The notes under the pieces: generated by a model
Told to the model about the DNA's origin: nothing
The model's input: the letters and a program-made list of their open reading frames with translations, nothing else
Database searches by the model: none
In this document: positions 1-9,145 of the stretch, one piece after another
How positions within the stretch are numbered: the first letter of the stretch is position 1
Layout: each line of letters starts with the position of its first letter
NCBI GenBank assembly: GCA_004564215.1
Contig: CP024846.1
Span: 3,237,501-3,301,500, forward strand
Source: Beijerinckiaceae bacterium
GTDB taxonomy: Bacteria; Pseudomonadota; Alphaproteobacteria; Rhizobiales; Beijerinckiaceae
Length of the DNA: 64,000 nt
Reading direction: 5' to 3'
Program-made: the position numbers and the translations under genes

Positions 1-1745
1 ACATCGGCATCGAGATAAGAGAGGCAGATGATTTTTGCGCCCTCGCCGGATAGGCGCGAAATTCGGCCAACCGTAAGCGCTCCAGGCGGCTCGATCTTGG
101 CGCCAATGCCGTGTTTTTCAAGAATCTGCGCAAATAATGCGCCGGCGGCTTCATCGATGGGGCTACGGCCCGCGATACAGAGGACAGGCTTTTGGTCCAG
201 GGCGCTGTTTACATTGCCCGGTAGGGCGTCGGGCGGCGTTTCGGCGTTCGGCAAGGATGCCGCGTCGGAGCTCCGCAAAGCATAAGGGTGAGATTCGCTC
301 GTATCGGCGGCGGGTTGTTCATCGACGTGGTCCGATAAATCCTCGATGACCTCATCGATGGTATCTTTGACCCGTCGCTGCCGTCCTTCATCGAGCACGC
401 CGCGTCGCAGATCGGTCTGCGCCATCATCAGAGCCGGAAGGGCGACCTCGTCATAGTACGCGATCAGCGAATTTTTCTTTAAAAATTCTTCGGCTTGATC
501 GGCAACTTCCGAGGCATCCCCGACCAGCATGCGCTGATAAAAGCTTTCCACCGGAGTCAAAGCCGGGGCATCACCCAAAATGACGTCCAAAAAGTTCAAC
601 TGCTTCACATGTCGTCCGAGCACGACGAGACAGACCGTGAGCGGCGTCGACAGAACCAGTCCGACCGGCCCCCAAAGCCAGGTCCAGAATGTTGCCGAAA
701 CCACGACAGCAATCGGGGAAATGCCAGTGTTGTGACCATAGAGCCAAGGCTCGATGACCTGTCCGACCAAACCTTCGACGATCAGAAAAAGCGCGAAAGT
801 TTCGAGCGCCATCGCCCAACCCGGATCGACCGCCGCAGCCAACGCGATGGGGAAACCCGCGGCGATGAAGGCGCCGATGTAGGGGACGAAGCGCAAGAGA
901 AATCCCATGATGCCAAAAAGAATTGGACTTGGGACCCCGATCAGATAGAGACCTGCCGCGACAACGGCGCCAAAGGAGGCGTTGACGAGTGTTTGAACCA
1001 GGAAAAACCGGCTCAGCCGTCCCGCCGCATCATTCATTGCCAAGGTCGTCCGCTGCAGGTCGTCAGAGCCGACCAGACGTATGAACCGATTGCGGAGATC
1101 TTCGCGCTGCAAAAGGACGAACACAACGAAGACGACGACAATGCCGATTGTCTCAAGGGGCGACAGCGCCGTTCCCGCAATGGTCTGCAAAATGGTGAAA
1201 GGTCCAGGGGAGGGCTGATGGACCTCGACCGGAATCGGACGCTGCTCTTCTTCCACCTTCGCCGGGGCGGAGTCTTGCCGCTTTGCGGGCGCAACCTCTT
1301 TATGGGGACGCATCGGGTTGGCATCACCCAGGGATTTGAGGGCGGCCGCGGCCTTTTCGAACAGTGCGTTGCCGGCAGTCGCATCCCGCAATTTGGCAAT
1401 CTTTGTGGTGACCGTCGCCTGATATTTGGGAAGGTCGATCGCCAACTCGGATACTTGTCGGGTCAAAACCGCGCTGACCGCGAAAGCAATGACAAGCGCC
1501 GCAAACACAATCGCCAAAACCGATATGACACGATTGACGCCCCAGCGTCGCAGCAGGAGAATGGGCGGGGATAAAACAAAACTGAGGACGATCGCGATGG
1601 CGATCGGCACGAAGATGTCGCGGCCGAAATAAAGGGCGCAAACAACCAGCGCTAGCACGACCGACCTGGACAGAATTTCGAGCGAATGGGAATTTGGATA
1701 GCCGCGGTTCGCTTCGGCGACAGGGTCCTGAAGGATATTGCTCAT
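1..1745 (-). CDS. AI-2E family (PerM-like) transporter, 3' end beyond window
   Basis: Inner-membrane permease of the AI-2E/PerM family. The minus frame is open from an ATG at 1745 to the window edge, so the stop lies outside. It shows the family layout: N-terminal hydrophobic pairs (VVLALVVCALYFGRDIFVP), a charged soluble loop rich in Pro/Lys/Glu, then helices with the family segment FLLRFVPYIGAFIAAGFPIA and the end GLVLSTPLTVCLVVLGRHV. About 190 further residues follow the last helix as a soluble C-terminal tail, unusual for PerM. The substrate cannot be inferred; the family includes exporters and Na+/H+ antiporters. Plus-strand open frames here are antisense shadows. Confidence 0.85.
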   Translation of the reverse strand, partial: MSNILQDPVAEANRGYPNSHSLEILSRSVVLALVVCALYFGRDIFVPIAIAIVLSFVLSPPILLLRRWGVNRVISVLAIVFAALVIAFAVSAVLTRQVSELAIDLPKYQATVTTKIAKLRDATAGNALFEKAAAALKSLGDANPMRPHKEVAPAKRQDSAPAKVEEEQRPIPVEVHQPSPGPFTILQTIAGTALSPLETIGIVVVFVVFVLLQREDLRNRFIRLVGSDDLQRTTLAMNDAAGRLSRFFLVQTLVNASFGAVVAAGLYLIGVPSPILFGIMGFLLRFVPYIGAFIAAGFPIALAAAVDPGWAMALETFALFLIVEGLVGQVIEPWLYGHNTGISPIAVVVSATFWTWLWGPVGLVLSTPLTVCLVVLGRHVKQLNFLDVILGDAPALTPVESFYQRMLVGDASEVADQAEEFLKKNSLIAYYDEVALPALMMAQTDLRRGVLDEGRQRRVKDTIDEVIEDLSDHVDEQPAADTSESHPYALRSSDAASLPNAETPPDALPGNVNSALDQKPVLCIAGRSPIDEAAGALFAQILEKHGIGAKIEPPGALTVGRISRLSGEGAKIICLSYLDAD

Positions 1746-1934
1746 CGCCGATCCGTGAGAGTTGAATTGTCGGCCACGACCAATAGCGTTGACTCCGGCG
1801 CGGCTGAAAGCCTTAAGCCTGAAGCGAACTCCCGGCCTGAATTTGATGCCCGAAATGAAACGCCCGCTCAACGCTTGAGGTTCCCGCACTTAAGGTTCCC
1901 GCCCTTTGCGCCGGAGATCGGTAGAGGAAAGCCT

Positions 1935-2150
1935 TCAGGCAATGATGTCGGGCGTGAGCTGATCTTCCAGGAAAGCCAGTCGGTCGCGGAGAACAAGCTT
2001 GCGTTTTTTAAGCCTCTGGATTTGCAGCCGGTCGGAAGTGCCGAGGTGAAGCAGCGCTTCGATCGCGGAATCGAGGTCGCGGTGCTCCTGACGCAGGTGC
2101 TCAAGTTCGGCCTGCAACATCGCGCGTTCTTCCTCGCTCAAGCCTGTCAT
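1935..2150 (-). CDS. DUF465 (YdcH-like) small coiled-coil protein
   Basis: 71-residue protein with two charged amphipathic helices (LQAELEHLRQEHRDLDSAIE and RLKKRKLVLRDRLAFLEDQL). This is the DUF465/YdcH signature, with the conserved basic LKKRKL turn. It starts at ATG with GGAGAG about 9 bases upstream. The function of the family is unknown; its members are short, cytoplasmic and probably dimeric. A second family member is encoded on the other strand about 310 bases away. Confidence 0.85.
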   Translation of the reverse strand: MTGLSEEERAMLQAELEHLRQEHRDLDSAIEALLHLGTSDRLQIQRLKKRKLVLRDRLAFLEDQLTPDIIA

Positions 2151-2460
2151 GAACGGCCGCTCTCCAGGTTGGTGTAAGGCTGTGTGTCTATTTTAGCGCA
2201 AAGGCGGGAGTGGCTAAAGAACGCGGCGAATAATACTGGGAAGTTTTGCTGGAGGGACGACGGCTGGGGCGTTATGTCCTTTGCGCCCGGCGCCACCCAT
2301 TGCGCAGCTTTGGCCCGGCCGGTCTGCAAGGCCTTTCCGGCCTTTGTTAGGGTCCGGGGAGTCACAAAAATTCATCTGCACGGCCTGTAAACAGGCTTCG
2401 CGAATTCCAAATTCTATGGCAGAATTCCATTCATGTGTGAGCTTTAAAAAGGAGTTCTGC
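2151..2460. other. intergenic region between two divergent DUF465 genes
   Basis: About 310 bases with no convincing gene. It must hold both divergent promoters. The right end is AT-rich and contains two copies of GAATTCC near 2400-2430 ahead of the AAAAAGGAG ribosome site of the plus-strand gene. Confidence 0.5.
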
Positions 2461-2646
2461 ATGTCACGTGAGACTCATTTGGCCGCGCTCGGTCAGCGTC
2501 ATGAGGCGCTCGACAAGGAAATATCGAAAGAACTGGTTCACCCCGCCAAGGACGAGCTGAAACTGGCCGAATTGAAACGGCGAAAGCTGCAGCTTAAGGA
2601 TGAGATCGCCCGATTGCAAGGCGCACCTTCCCCCACATTGCATTAA
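2461..2646 (+). CDS. DUF465 (YdcH-like) small protein, second copy
   Basis: 61-residue protein, again a two-helix DUF465 hairpin: ALGQRHEALDKEISKEL, then LAELKRRKLQLKDEIARLQ with the basic KRRKL core. A strong AAAAAGGAG ribosome site lies 6-7 bases before the ATG, which fixes the start. It diverges from the 71-residue relative at 1935-2150. Role unknown. The pair may be paralogues or two conserved subfamilies, since DUF465 genes are commonly multi-copy in alphaproteobacteria. Confidence 0.87.
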   Translation: MSRETHLAALGQRHEALDKEISKELVHPAKDELKLAELKRRKLQLKDEIARLQGAPSPTLH

Positions 2647-2868
2647 CAATTTTCCAAATCCGCTTTTCCGACCCTCCCGGCATGGGAAGGACCCGGTAAG
2701 CTCGGACTCCGGGCGAGAGCCAAAGGCAAGCGATCCCTTGCCGTGGATCGCCCGCCTTCGACAGACTTTCCTTAGTTTCTCCCGGATTTTCGCGTTAAAA
2801 GCCGCCTGAGGCGAGACGGCGCTTGGCGTGCCGCCTCGACATCGCTAGGATGTCGGCGGCTCCACAAA

Positions 2869-2945
<77 letters not shown>

Positions 2946-3290
2946 CTTCGGAATACGCTATCGACGCCAAAAGCCGCCGATTTCCCGATGCAAGCCGTCA
3001 AGTTGCATCCGCAGACCGCGGGCCTTTATCGATTTGATGAAAGCCCCCCGCGACAGCAGTAACCATCGAGTCACCGTCGATGCCGACAAAGTCGCCGGCC
3101 CGTCCGACCGTTCAGGCGTCCTTGACCGGGTAGGCTGGGCGGTAGCCCTGCTCAGCGTAACCTTATCGCCCCTCGGCGTGGAGCAGCCGGAAAGCGAGCC
3201 ACAGCTCGGGCTGATTGTTGATTTGTCCAGGTTATACGGTGAACTTGGTCTGACGCAGCGGGGCGCGGTGAGTCGTGGCTGGCTAAGCTG
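2946..3290. other. non-coding stretch downstream of tRNA-Arg
   Basis: About 345 bases. Open frames cross it, but none has a ribosome site or recognisable protein features. No attachment-site repeat of the tRNA 3' end was seen. Confidence 0.4.
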
Positions 3291-4235
3291 TCACTGATAA
3301 CAAGCCGGAGGGGTGGGCTTGGTCACCCCTCCTGCATCGTACACATCGTCTACTTCGTCGGACCAGCGTTGCGAGCGGAAAGCCTGCGCGATCGCCACAG
3401 CACGCGCTGTCTGCACGGCATCCAGTGATTTCGCGGCGCTTTGGTCATCGGCGAATTCCGTTTCGACGACTTCGGCGCACGCCCTCAGCGCGGTATCCAA
3501 CAACGTGGCCTTGGGATAATCCTGTCCGGAGCGGCCCCCGTAAGCGCGGTAATCACAAGCGCAAACCATCATCAACAGCTTGAAAAGGTCCGGGGCGGCA
3601 AATGCCCCCAACCTGTCCAGCATCAAGGCGACAGGTCCGGCGCGCACCTCCGACACGCGGTGCACGCGCTCGCATTCGGCAAGTGCGAGGAGAGCAAGAT
3701 CACGGCAGTCCGCCGGGACCTCGAAGCGGCTGCAGATCGCTTCGATCCGCGGGCGGCCGCGCTCAATATGCCGATAATGGACCGGCAAGTGCTCGCGTGG
3801 CGAATCCGCCTTGCCGACATTCATCACCAGCAAGGAGAAACGCACCGCCAAAGGCGCGTCGCATTCCGCCGCCTCGGCAAGGCTATTCAGCAAATGATCG
3901 CCAAGGTCGACCTCCGCTGGATCGTCAGCGATTTGGGGGACCCCGAACAGGGCTGCAACCTCCGGCAGCACTTCTTGGAGCGCACCGCATTGGCGCAAAG
4001 CCTGGATCATCTTGGCGGGTGAGCGCGCCATCAGGCCGCGAACCAGCTCCGGCCACATTTTGGCGGGCGCCGTGTCAACCAGTTCGCCGGCCTCCACTTG
4101 TTCGAACATGGCGTCGAGCGCGTCTTCATCGAGCGCGTCATTCCCTTCGGCGAGCAAGGCCGCCAATCGCAGGATGCCGAGTCCGGGATGCGCTTGCACC
4201 AAGTCCGCAGGAAGGGGGGTCAATTTGCGAGCCAT
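3291..4235 (-). CDS. tRNA nucleotidyltransferase HD-domain-like protein without nucleotidyltransferase domain
   Basis: 314 residues resembling the C-terminal half of bacterial Cca. The stretch from about residue 70 to 190 follows its HD domain: LRQCGALQEVLPEVAALFGV, then GDHLLNSLAEAA, FSLLVMNVGKADSP, HYRHIERGRPRIEAICSRF and VPADCRDLALLALAECERVH. The N-terminal head and palm nucleotidyltransferase region with its GGxxRD-type motif is absent. The key HD pair, normally CHDLGKG, reads VMNVGKA, so metal-phosphohydrolase activity is probably lost, although flanking histidines remain. It may be a tRNA-binding or regulatory derivative; function unknown. Confidence 0.65.
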   Translation of the reverse strand: MARKLTPLPADLVQAHPGLGILRLAALLAEGNDALDEDALDAMFEQVEAGELVDTAPAKMWPELVRGLMARSPAKMIQALRQCGALQEVLPEVAALFGVPQIADDPAEVDLGDHLLNSLAEAAECDAPLAVRFSLLVMNVGKADSPREHLPVHYRHIERGRPRIEAICSRFEVPADCRDLALLALAECERVHRVSEVRAGPVALMLDRLGAFAAPDLFKLLMMVCACDYRAYGGRSGQDYPKATLLDTALRACAEVVETEFADDQSAAKSLDAVQTARAVAIAQAFRSQRWSDEVDDVYDAGGVTKPTPPACYQ

Positions 4236-4298
4236 TGTGAAGGGATAATCACACGTTCAGAATATCAAGACAATGTTCCGGCGGCCGCCGAAACAAGG

Positions 4299-4727
4299 TC
4301 AATCTCCCGTGATCATGACTTCCGGGATCTCCTCCGGATCGGGGATATCGAGCCCATCCTCTTCCGCCAGTTCAACTCCCGTCAGGCACACATCTCCATC
4401 GTCGATCACCAGCGTGATGGGAGTCAGGCTCTGGCCCTGGCAGGGCCCGATAAAGCAATGGCCCGTATCCGGATCGAATTGGGCACGATGATTGCCACAG
4501 GTAATGAAATTGCCTTCCTCGTCCAGAAATTCGCCCGGCCTCGTATCCAGGCGCAAGCCTTGATGCGGGCAGGCATTTTCGAAGCCGAAGAATTGGTTGG
4601 CCTTGCGCGTGATCAAAATCGGCCACGGCTTGGCCACATTGGCGTCCCCCGCCCGCATCAGAACAAATCCTCTTACTTGCCCGTCGTCGATCTCGAATGT
4701 CCGACATATCGCAAAAAGCTCATTCAT
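4299..4727 (-). CDS. Rieske [2Fe-2S] domain protein
   Basis: Small Rieske-type iron-sulfur protein of 142 residues. The cluster ligands are clear: CPHQGLRL and, after an 18-residue gap, CGNHRAQF (C-x-H and C-x2-H boxes). It resembles the ferredoxin-like Rieske components of dioxygenases more than membrane-bound cytochrome bc1 Rieske proteins, as no membrane anchor is present. The start ATG at 4727 has AAGGGATCC upstream; the longer open frame to 4964 lacks protein character before it. The acidic C-terminus (DIPDPEEIPE) is unusual. The redox partner is unknown. Confidence 0.85.
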   Translation of the reverse strand: MNELFAICRTFEIDDGQVRGFVLMRAGDANVAKPWPILITRKANQFFGFENACPHQGLRLDTRPGEFLDEEGNFITCGNHRAQFDPDTGHCFIGPCQGQSLTPITLVIDDGDVCLTGVELAEEDGLDIPDPEEIPEVMITGD

Positions 4728-4938
4728 CAGCGGATCCCTTTTGGACAAAGTTGAACACGTCGGCTGCGGAGACGCGGAACAGCCGTTTCTGAAGCAATTG
4801 GCGAACCAACAACCAGCCGCGGCCTCGGCGGTTGAACCGGCCACTTCCGTTTCCGTCCGAACCACCGATCCGGTTGGGAATTGCCGCCGCTTCGCGGATG
4901 CCGGCTTGCCCCGGCTTGACCAGGGGGATCCGAGCCAT
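4720..4938 (-). CDS. possible small ORF translationally coupled to the Rieske gene
   Basis: The frame from ATG 4938 ends at a TGA (4720-4722) inside the first codons of the Rieske gene, an overlap typical of coupled genes. The last 35 residues look protein-like (WLLVRQLLQKRLFRVSAADV), while the middle is low-complexity (GGSDGNGSG). It could be a short real gene or the decayed tail of an upstream partner. No family recognised. Confidence 0.3.
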   Translation of the reverse strand: MARIPLVKPGQAGIREAAAIPNRIGGSDGNGSGRFNRRGRGWLLVRQLLQKRLFRVSAADVFNFVQKGSADE

Positions 4939-5337
4939 CCCGGGATGATCGGAAGGCGATTCAACTCCCGGCAAGTGAAGGCGTTCGATTCATGACGAAA
5001 TTGCGAAAGGAATCGGTGTGCGGATAATCGAGGTTGATCCTATAGAGCGAGGTTTTGTCGTCGGTCAGCGGGCACTGGCATCGACCGACGTTCGGGCCAA
5101 GGCCCAGGATCCCGCTTGCTCCTGGATTGCGTAATAGGGCGTCTCCACAGCGATCATAAAGTTCGAACCTCCCATCAACGCTGCGCTTCTATGCAAGGTC
5201 CACCCCGCCAGCTCTTGCAATCGCCAATTGGCATATTACGATTATCATGCGACCAGAGCGGCGCTAATTAACCCAGGGCCGCCCTGCTTTCAAAATCATG
5301 CATCCGCGCGCCAACCCCCACTTTACTCGGCTGGGTC
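4939..5337. other. intergenic region, no gene seen
   Basis: About 400 bases between the divergent Rieske gene and the flavoprotein gene. No tRNA, repeat or credible reading frame was seen. It must contain both promoters. Confidence 0.4.
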
Positions 5338-7011
5338 ATGTCCACGATCGAGACTCGCCGCGACCAGATGTTTCCAAAACTCCGGCAGGAGGAGATCGAC
5401 CGTCTCCGCCGTTTCGGCGAGGTCCGGCGCTACGCTCCAGGTGATCTTTTATTTGTCTCGGGCGAACAGAGCCCTGGCATGTTCGTCCTCATTGCCGGGA
5501 CCGTGGCGGTCAGCTCGCGGGACGGTTTGGGCCATGTCATCCCGATTGTCGAAGAAGGACCGGGCGAGTTCCTTGCCGAAGTCGGACAATTGTCGGGCCG
5601 GCCCGCGCTCGTCGACGCGCGTGCCAAAACCGATGTCAAAGCGCTTCTCATTTCTTCCGAGCAGCTGCGTAGCCTCATCGTCGCCGAAGCCGAACTCGGC
5701 GAAAAAATCATGCGCGCGCTTATCCTTCGCCGGGTCGCCTTGATCGAGAATGGCGCCGGCGGTCCGATTCTCATTGGGCCGGCATGGAACCCCGACATGA
5801 TTCGCCTGCAGGGTTTTCTTGCCCGCAACGGCTACCCGCATCAGGCGCTTGACCCGGCCGAGGATGCCGACGCGCGGGAGCTACTCCAACGTTATACATC
5901 GAACCCTTCAGATCTGCTTCTTGCCATTTGCCCCGATGGAACCGTGCTCAAGAATCCGAGCCCCACGGAACTCGCACGCTGCCTCGGTATGGTGAGCTGC
6001 GATTCGCCGGACCGAACTTATGATGTCGCGATCGTCGGCGCCGGGCCGGCGGGTCTTGCGACCGCCGTTTATGCCGCCTCGGAAGGTCTGTCGGTCATCG
6101 TGTTCGACGCCTGCGCCTTTGGCGGGCAGGCCGGCGCGAGCGCCCGCATCGAGAATTATCTCGGATTCCCGACCGGCATCTCTGGCCAAGCGCTCACCGG
6201 ACGCGCCTTCGTGCAAGCCCAGAAATTCGGGGCGGAGATGGCAATTCCAACAGAAGTCACCGGGCTTGATTGCAGCGACGCCCCGTTTTCCTTGGCCTTG
6301 GCCGATGGCCGGCAAGTGAAGGCGACAGCGGTTGTGGTGGCTGCCGGTGCGCGCTACCGGCGCCCTTCTATTCCCCGTCTTGAGGAGTTCGAGGGCCGTG
6401 GCATTTGGTACTGGGCGTCCCCCATTGAAGCCCGCATGTGTCGGCAGGAGGAGGTCGTGCTGGTCGGCGGAGGCAATTCGGCCGGGCAGGCCGCCGTTTT
6501 TCTCTCCGGCTTCGCCGCCAAAATATCAATGCTCGTGCGCGCGCCCAGCCTCACATCGACCATGTCGCGCTATTTGATCGACCGGATCGCGGCGCAGGCG
6601 AATATTGAGCTTTCGTGCAACACCGAAATCGTCGCGCTCGCAGGCTCAAGCGAAGGGCGGCTCGAACTCGTGCGCTGGCGGCATGCGCCAACGGGCGCTG
6701 AAACGGAGCGGCCAATCCGCAATGTGTTTTTGTTTATCGGCGCCGACCCGGCGACCAATTGGCTGCGGGCCTGCGGCGTTGGGCTCGACGAAAAGGGATT
6801 TGTCAGAACCGGTCCTCAAGCGGCGACGGCCGACGCCTCAACGGAGGGGCCACGCCGCAAACCGCTCCCGCTCGAATCGAATGTTCCGGGCGTGTTCGCT
6901 GTCGGCGATGCGCGGGCCGGCTCGGTGAAGCGGGTTGGCGGCGCCATCGGCGAGGGTGCGGCTGCAGTCGCGCAAGTCCACAGTTTTCTCAAATCGATGT
7001 CCGGTGGCTGA
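5338..7011 (+). CDS. cyclic-nucleotide-binding / thioredoxin-reductase-like FAD oxidoreductase
   Basis: 557-residue three-domain flavoprotein. Residues about 15-140 form a cNMP-binding domain (YAPGDLLFVSGEQSPGMFVL). Residues 140-215 resemble a thioredoxin/glutaredoxin fold without CxxC. Residues 230-555 are a thioredoxin-reductase-type FAD/NAD(P)H unit with IVGAGPAGLA, GGQAGASARIENYLG, VVLVGGGNSAGQAA and GVFAVGDARAGSVKRVGGAI. The CxxC active site of true thioredoxin reductases is missing: that position reads IWYWASPIEARMC. It is therefore probably a regulated NAD(P)H oxidoreductase for a non-disulfide acceptor. It is a single gene, with an opposing PRC-barrel gene downstream. Confidence 0.88.
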   Translation: MSTIETRRDQMFPKLRQEEIDRLRRFGEVRRYAPGDLLFVSGEQSPGMFVLIAGTVAVSSRDGLGHVIPIVEEGPGEFLAEVGQLSGRPALVDARAKTDVKALLISSEQLRSLIVAEAELGEKIMRALILRRVALIENGAGGPILIGPAWNPDMIRLQGFLARNGYPHQALDPAEDADARELLQRYTSNPSDLLLAICPDGTVLKNPSPTELARCLGMVSCDSPDRTYDVAIVGAGPAGLATAVYAASEGLSVIVFDACAFGGQAGASARIENYLGFPTGISGQALTGRAFVQAQKFGAEMAIPTEVTGLDCSDAPFSLALADGRQVKATAVVVAAGARYRRPSIPRLEEFEGRGIWYWASPIEARMCRQEEVVLVGGGNSAGQAAVFLSGFAAKISMLVRAPSLTSTMSRYLIDRIAAQANIELSCNTEIVALAGSSEGRLELVRWRHAPTGAETERPIRNVFLFIGADPATNWLRACGVGLDEKGFVRTGPQAATADASTEGPRRKPLPLESNVPGVFAVGDARAGSVKRVGGAIGEGAAAVAQVHSFLKSMSGG

Positions 7012-7094
7012 GCGCATCGCACACCCGGCCATGCGATTAAAGTTTGGTCGCTCCAACATTAGTCTTCGCCGCGAGCGGCCCGCGCCCGACAGAC

Positions 7095-7889
7095 TCAATG
7101 CTGATCGCGTTCGTCGCGGTAGAACCAGTAGCCCGGCCAATCATAATGGGTGTGCAATTGCTGCTCATAAGCATGATCGACCATGGCGACCGAGTCCCAC
7201 GGCGGGCTGGCCTTCACTTGCGCGCGGGTAATGTTCAGCTCGACATGGCGGTCCGCCCAATCAATCTCGCGCACAGCATAAGGCGAGATCAGGACATGCT
7301 GCCCCGGCCACCAATTGCGAGTGTCGACGCCGAGGTAGCGGATGTCCCAATTGGCGTGATCGAAGACAAAATTTTCGATATGGCCAATTTCACCATCGGT
7401 CGCATGGAGGCGATAGCCGGTGACCTCGGTGACGCTGCGAAGATGCGGATCGGCTTCATCGGAAGAGGCTGACTCCTCCGCCACTTCTTCCTCCACCGGA
7501 GCAGTCTTGATAAGGGGCGGTGGCGAAAAGGGCGTCGCAATCGCACCAACCCCGAAATAACTGTCGCCCCACATCGGATCCCAGCCATAGTAGTCATAGA
7601 GATGAGATTGCATCTGACTCGACACCGGCTCATGATCCCGCAAATCGGGGCTTCCTACGACTTCCGCCTTGGTCAGCTTCACCCCAATCGATTGCCGCAC
7701 GGGATCCGGTACTTCGAGCGCCGAGGGATGCAGCAGAATTCGCCGATGGGGCAGCCAGTCCCCGGGATCGAGGACAAGCCATCTAATCTTCCAGCTCTGG
7801 TCGTCGAACAGAAAGTCGCTGACGACGCCGATCTTACCGTCGGCGGCCTCGACCGCGTAACCCTTGAGCGTTGATTCGACGAACAGCAT
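7095..7889 (-). CDS. double PRC-barrel domain protein
   Basis: 264 residues with two PRC-barrel domains. The first is at about 4-75 ([40 protein letters not shown]) and the second at about 150-225 ([40 protein letters not shown]). The linker contains a Glu-rich stretch. The domain occurs in RimM and photosynthetic reaction-centre H subunits; soluble stand-alone versions are usually stress-related proteins of unknown role. CGAGGAAG precedes the start. No signal peptide. Confidence 0.88.
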   Translation of the reverse strand: MLFVESTLKGYAVEAADGKIGVVSDFLFDDQSWKIRWLVLDPGDWLPHRRILLHPSALEVPDPVRQSIGVKLTKAEVVGSPDLRDHEPVSSQMQSHLYDYYGWDPMWGDSYFGVGAIATPFSPPPLIKTAPVEEEVAEESASSDEADPHLRSVTEVTGYRLHATDGEIGHIENFVFDHANWDIRYLGVDTRNWWPGQHVLISPYAVREIDWADRHVELNITRAQVKASPPWDSVAMVDHAYEQQLHTHYDWPGYWFYRDERDQH

Positions 7890-8033
7890 GTCGGACTTCC
7901 TCGATAGGATGCTTCTTTATTTAACGGGTTTAGGTAACGGCGCGTTCGCTCTCGTCCAGCCTTGTCACTTTAGCGGGGTCTATTTGTCAATGCGGCCTAT
8001 CGAGATCGGGAACGATTTTTACCTCGGTCCAGC

Positions 8034-8816
8034 TCAATTCGCGCAATTGTCATCAAGCAATGCTTCCGCGCTGACGATATCCTTCGGTGACGCGCCGGAG
8101 TCATTGGCCAAAAGATAAAATCCGGGCTTCCCGTCATTGAAGGTCGCTCCGAATACAGCGAGGGTTTGGTTCCCCATGGAAAACTTGCCTGACGGAAGCC
8201 CATGCGCCAGTAATTTAAAGGGATCGACTTGATCCAGGCTGTCCGTTTCGACTTTCATCGCCACAAATCTGTGCCCGAGAAGTCCTGAACGCAGCGAAGA
8301 CCAGGCTCCGTGAATCTCCGCTTGGTGGCGGCGCAGGAAATTGGCGACCGGCGGGGCAATGCAGGCAACGTGAATATGCAGCTGATCCTGGCTGCGACTG
8401 GCCGCCGAATTGATTGCCATCCCGATCTTGTCACGCGGCAGCTGGCGGTGCGAGCCTTCCTCGACGAAGCGGCGGGCGTCCCAGGCCGCCTCCCAATAAT
8501 TGGGCGTGGCATCTTCCTGCAACGCCGGGCTTTCAATGCCGGAAATGGGCGTGGTCGGAACAACGATGATATGGGCGGTACTCGAGGGCTTCTGCAGCAC
8601 GGCAAAGCCTCGGTCGAGACCTTTGGCAATGTTGACCTCCGTGCAGGGAAACGCGACGCCGAAGCCGCGATAGGCGGGCAGGCAAATGTCGTGGACAACC
8701 ACCCACAGGCCGTTTCTGTTGGCTGCGGCAACACATGGGGGTGAAGCCGCGAGCGCCGCAAGGATCGGTCCCAATATGGCGGCGAAACGCGTGACTCTGT
8801 GCAAAAAGAACCCCAT
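8034..8816 (-). CDS. cdh: CDP-diacylglycerol pyrophosphatase
   Basis: About 260 residues; hydrolyses CDP-diacylglycerol to phosphatidate and CMP. The HIT-like motif HIHVACIAPP matches E. coli Cdh, as do the N-terminal LWVVVHDICLPAY and the pair AFPCTEV/HIIVVPT. The start at 8816 gives a classical signal peptide (MGFFLHRVTRF, hydrophobic core, ASPPCVAA), so the enzyme is exported or membrane-anchored. A longer start at 8870 would put a charged stretch before the signal and is less likely. It is a stand-alone gene facing away from the cassette at 9.1 kb. Confidence 0.85.
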   Translation of the reverse strand: MGFFLHRVTRFAAILGPILAALAASPPCVAAANRNGLWVVVHDICLPAYRGFGVAFPCTEVNIAKGLDRGFAVLQKPSSTAHIIVVPTTPISGIESPALQEDATPNYWEAAWDARRFVEEGSHRQLPRDKIGMAINSAASRSQDQLHIHVACIAPPVANFLRRHQAEIHGAWSSLRSGLLGHRFVAMKVETDSLDQVDPFKLLAHGLPSGKFSMGNQTLAVFGATFNDGKPGFYLLANDSGASPKDIVSAEALLDDNCAN

Positions 8817-9145
8817 CGAAACGCTTCTCACTCTCGAATGGCAGCAAACGGCCAGCTTTTCCCAAGTCAAAAAAATGCAGTGCTCAATGAATATAAGTAC
8901 ATTTGCGCTCCGGGCCGTCGAGCGAAATCGATGGCGAGTTCACGGAGCGGTTTCGCGTTCTGCGTGTGGAGCGCCCTCCTCGGTCGATGGACACCTCTGG
9001 GTTCATCCATTTGTATTGACGAATTGCAGCGTGAGCACTAGCGTCAATCAAGCAAAAGCCGACACGCGGAGAACGCCGGTCGGGACGTGTTCGCGGCCAA
9101 TGCGCCGCGCAAGGCGTGACCGGTTCGGGGTCGAAGGGGGAAAAT
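8817..9145. other. divergent intergenic region
   Basis: About 330 bases between cdh and the pentad-repeat cassette. No gene seen. A TTGACG hexamer at about 9016 could be a -35 element for the cassette, but this is tentative. Confidence 0.35.

Noticed and set aside
495..1574. 359-residue plus-strand open frame
   Set aside because: Exact antisense of the AI-2E-type permease; composition (Arg/Asp/Gln-rich, no fold) typical of a shadow.
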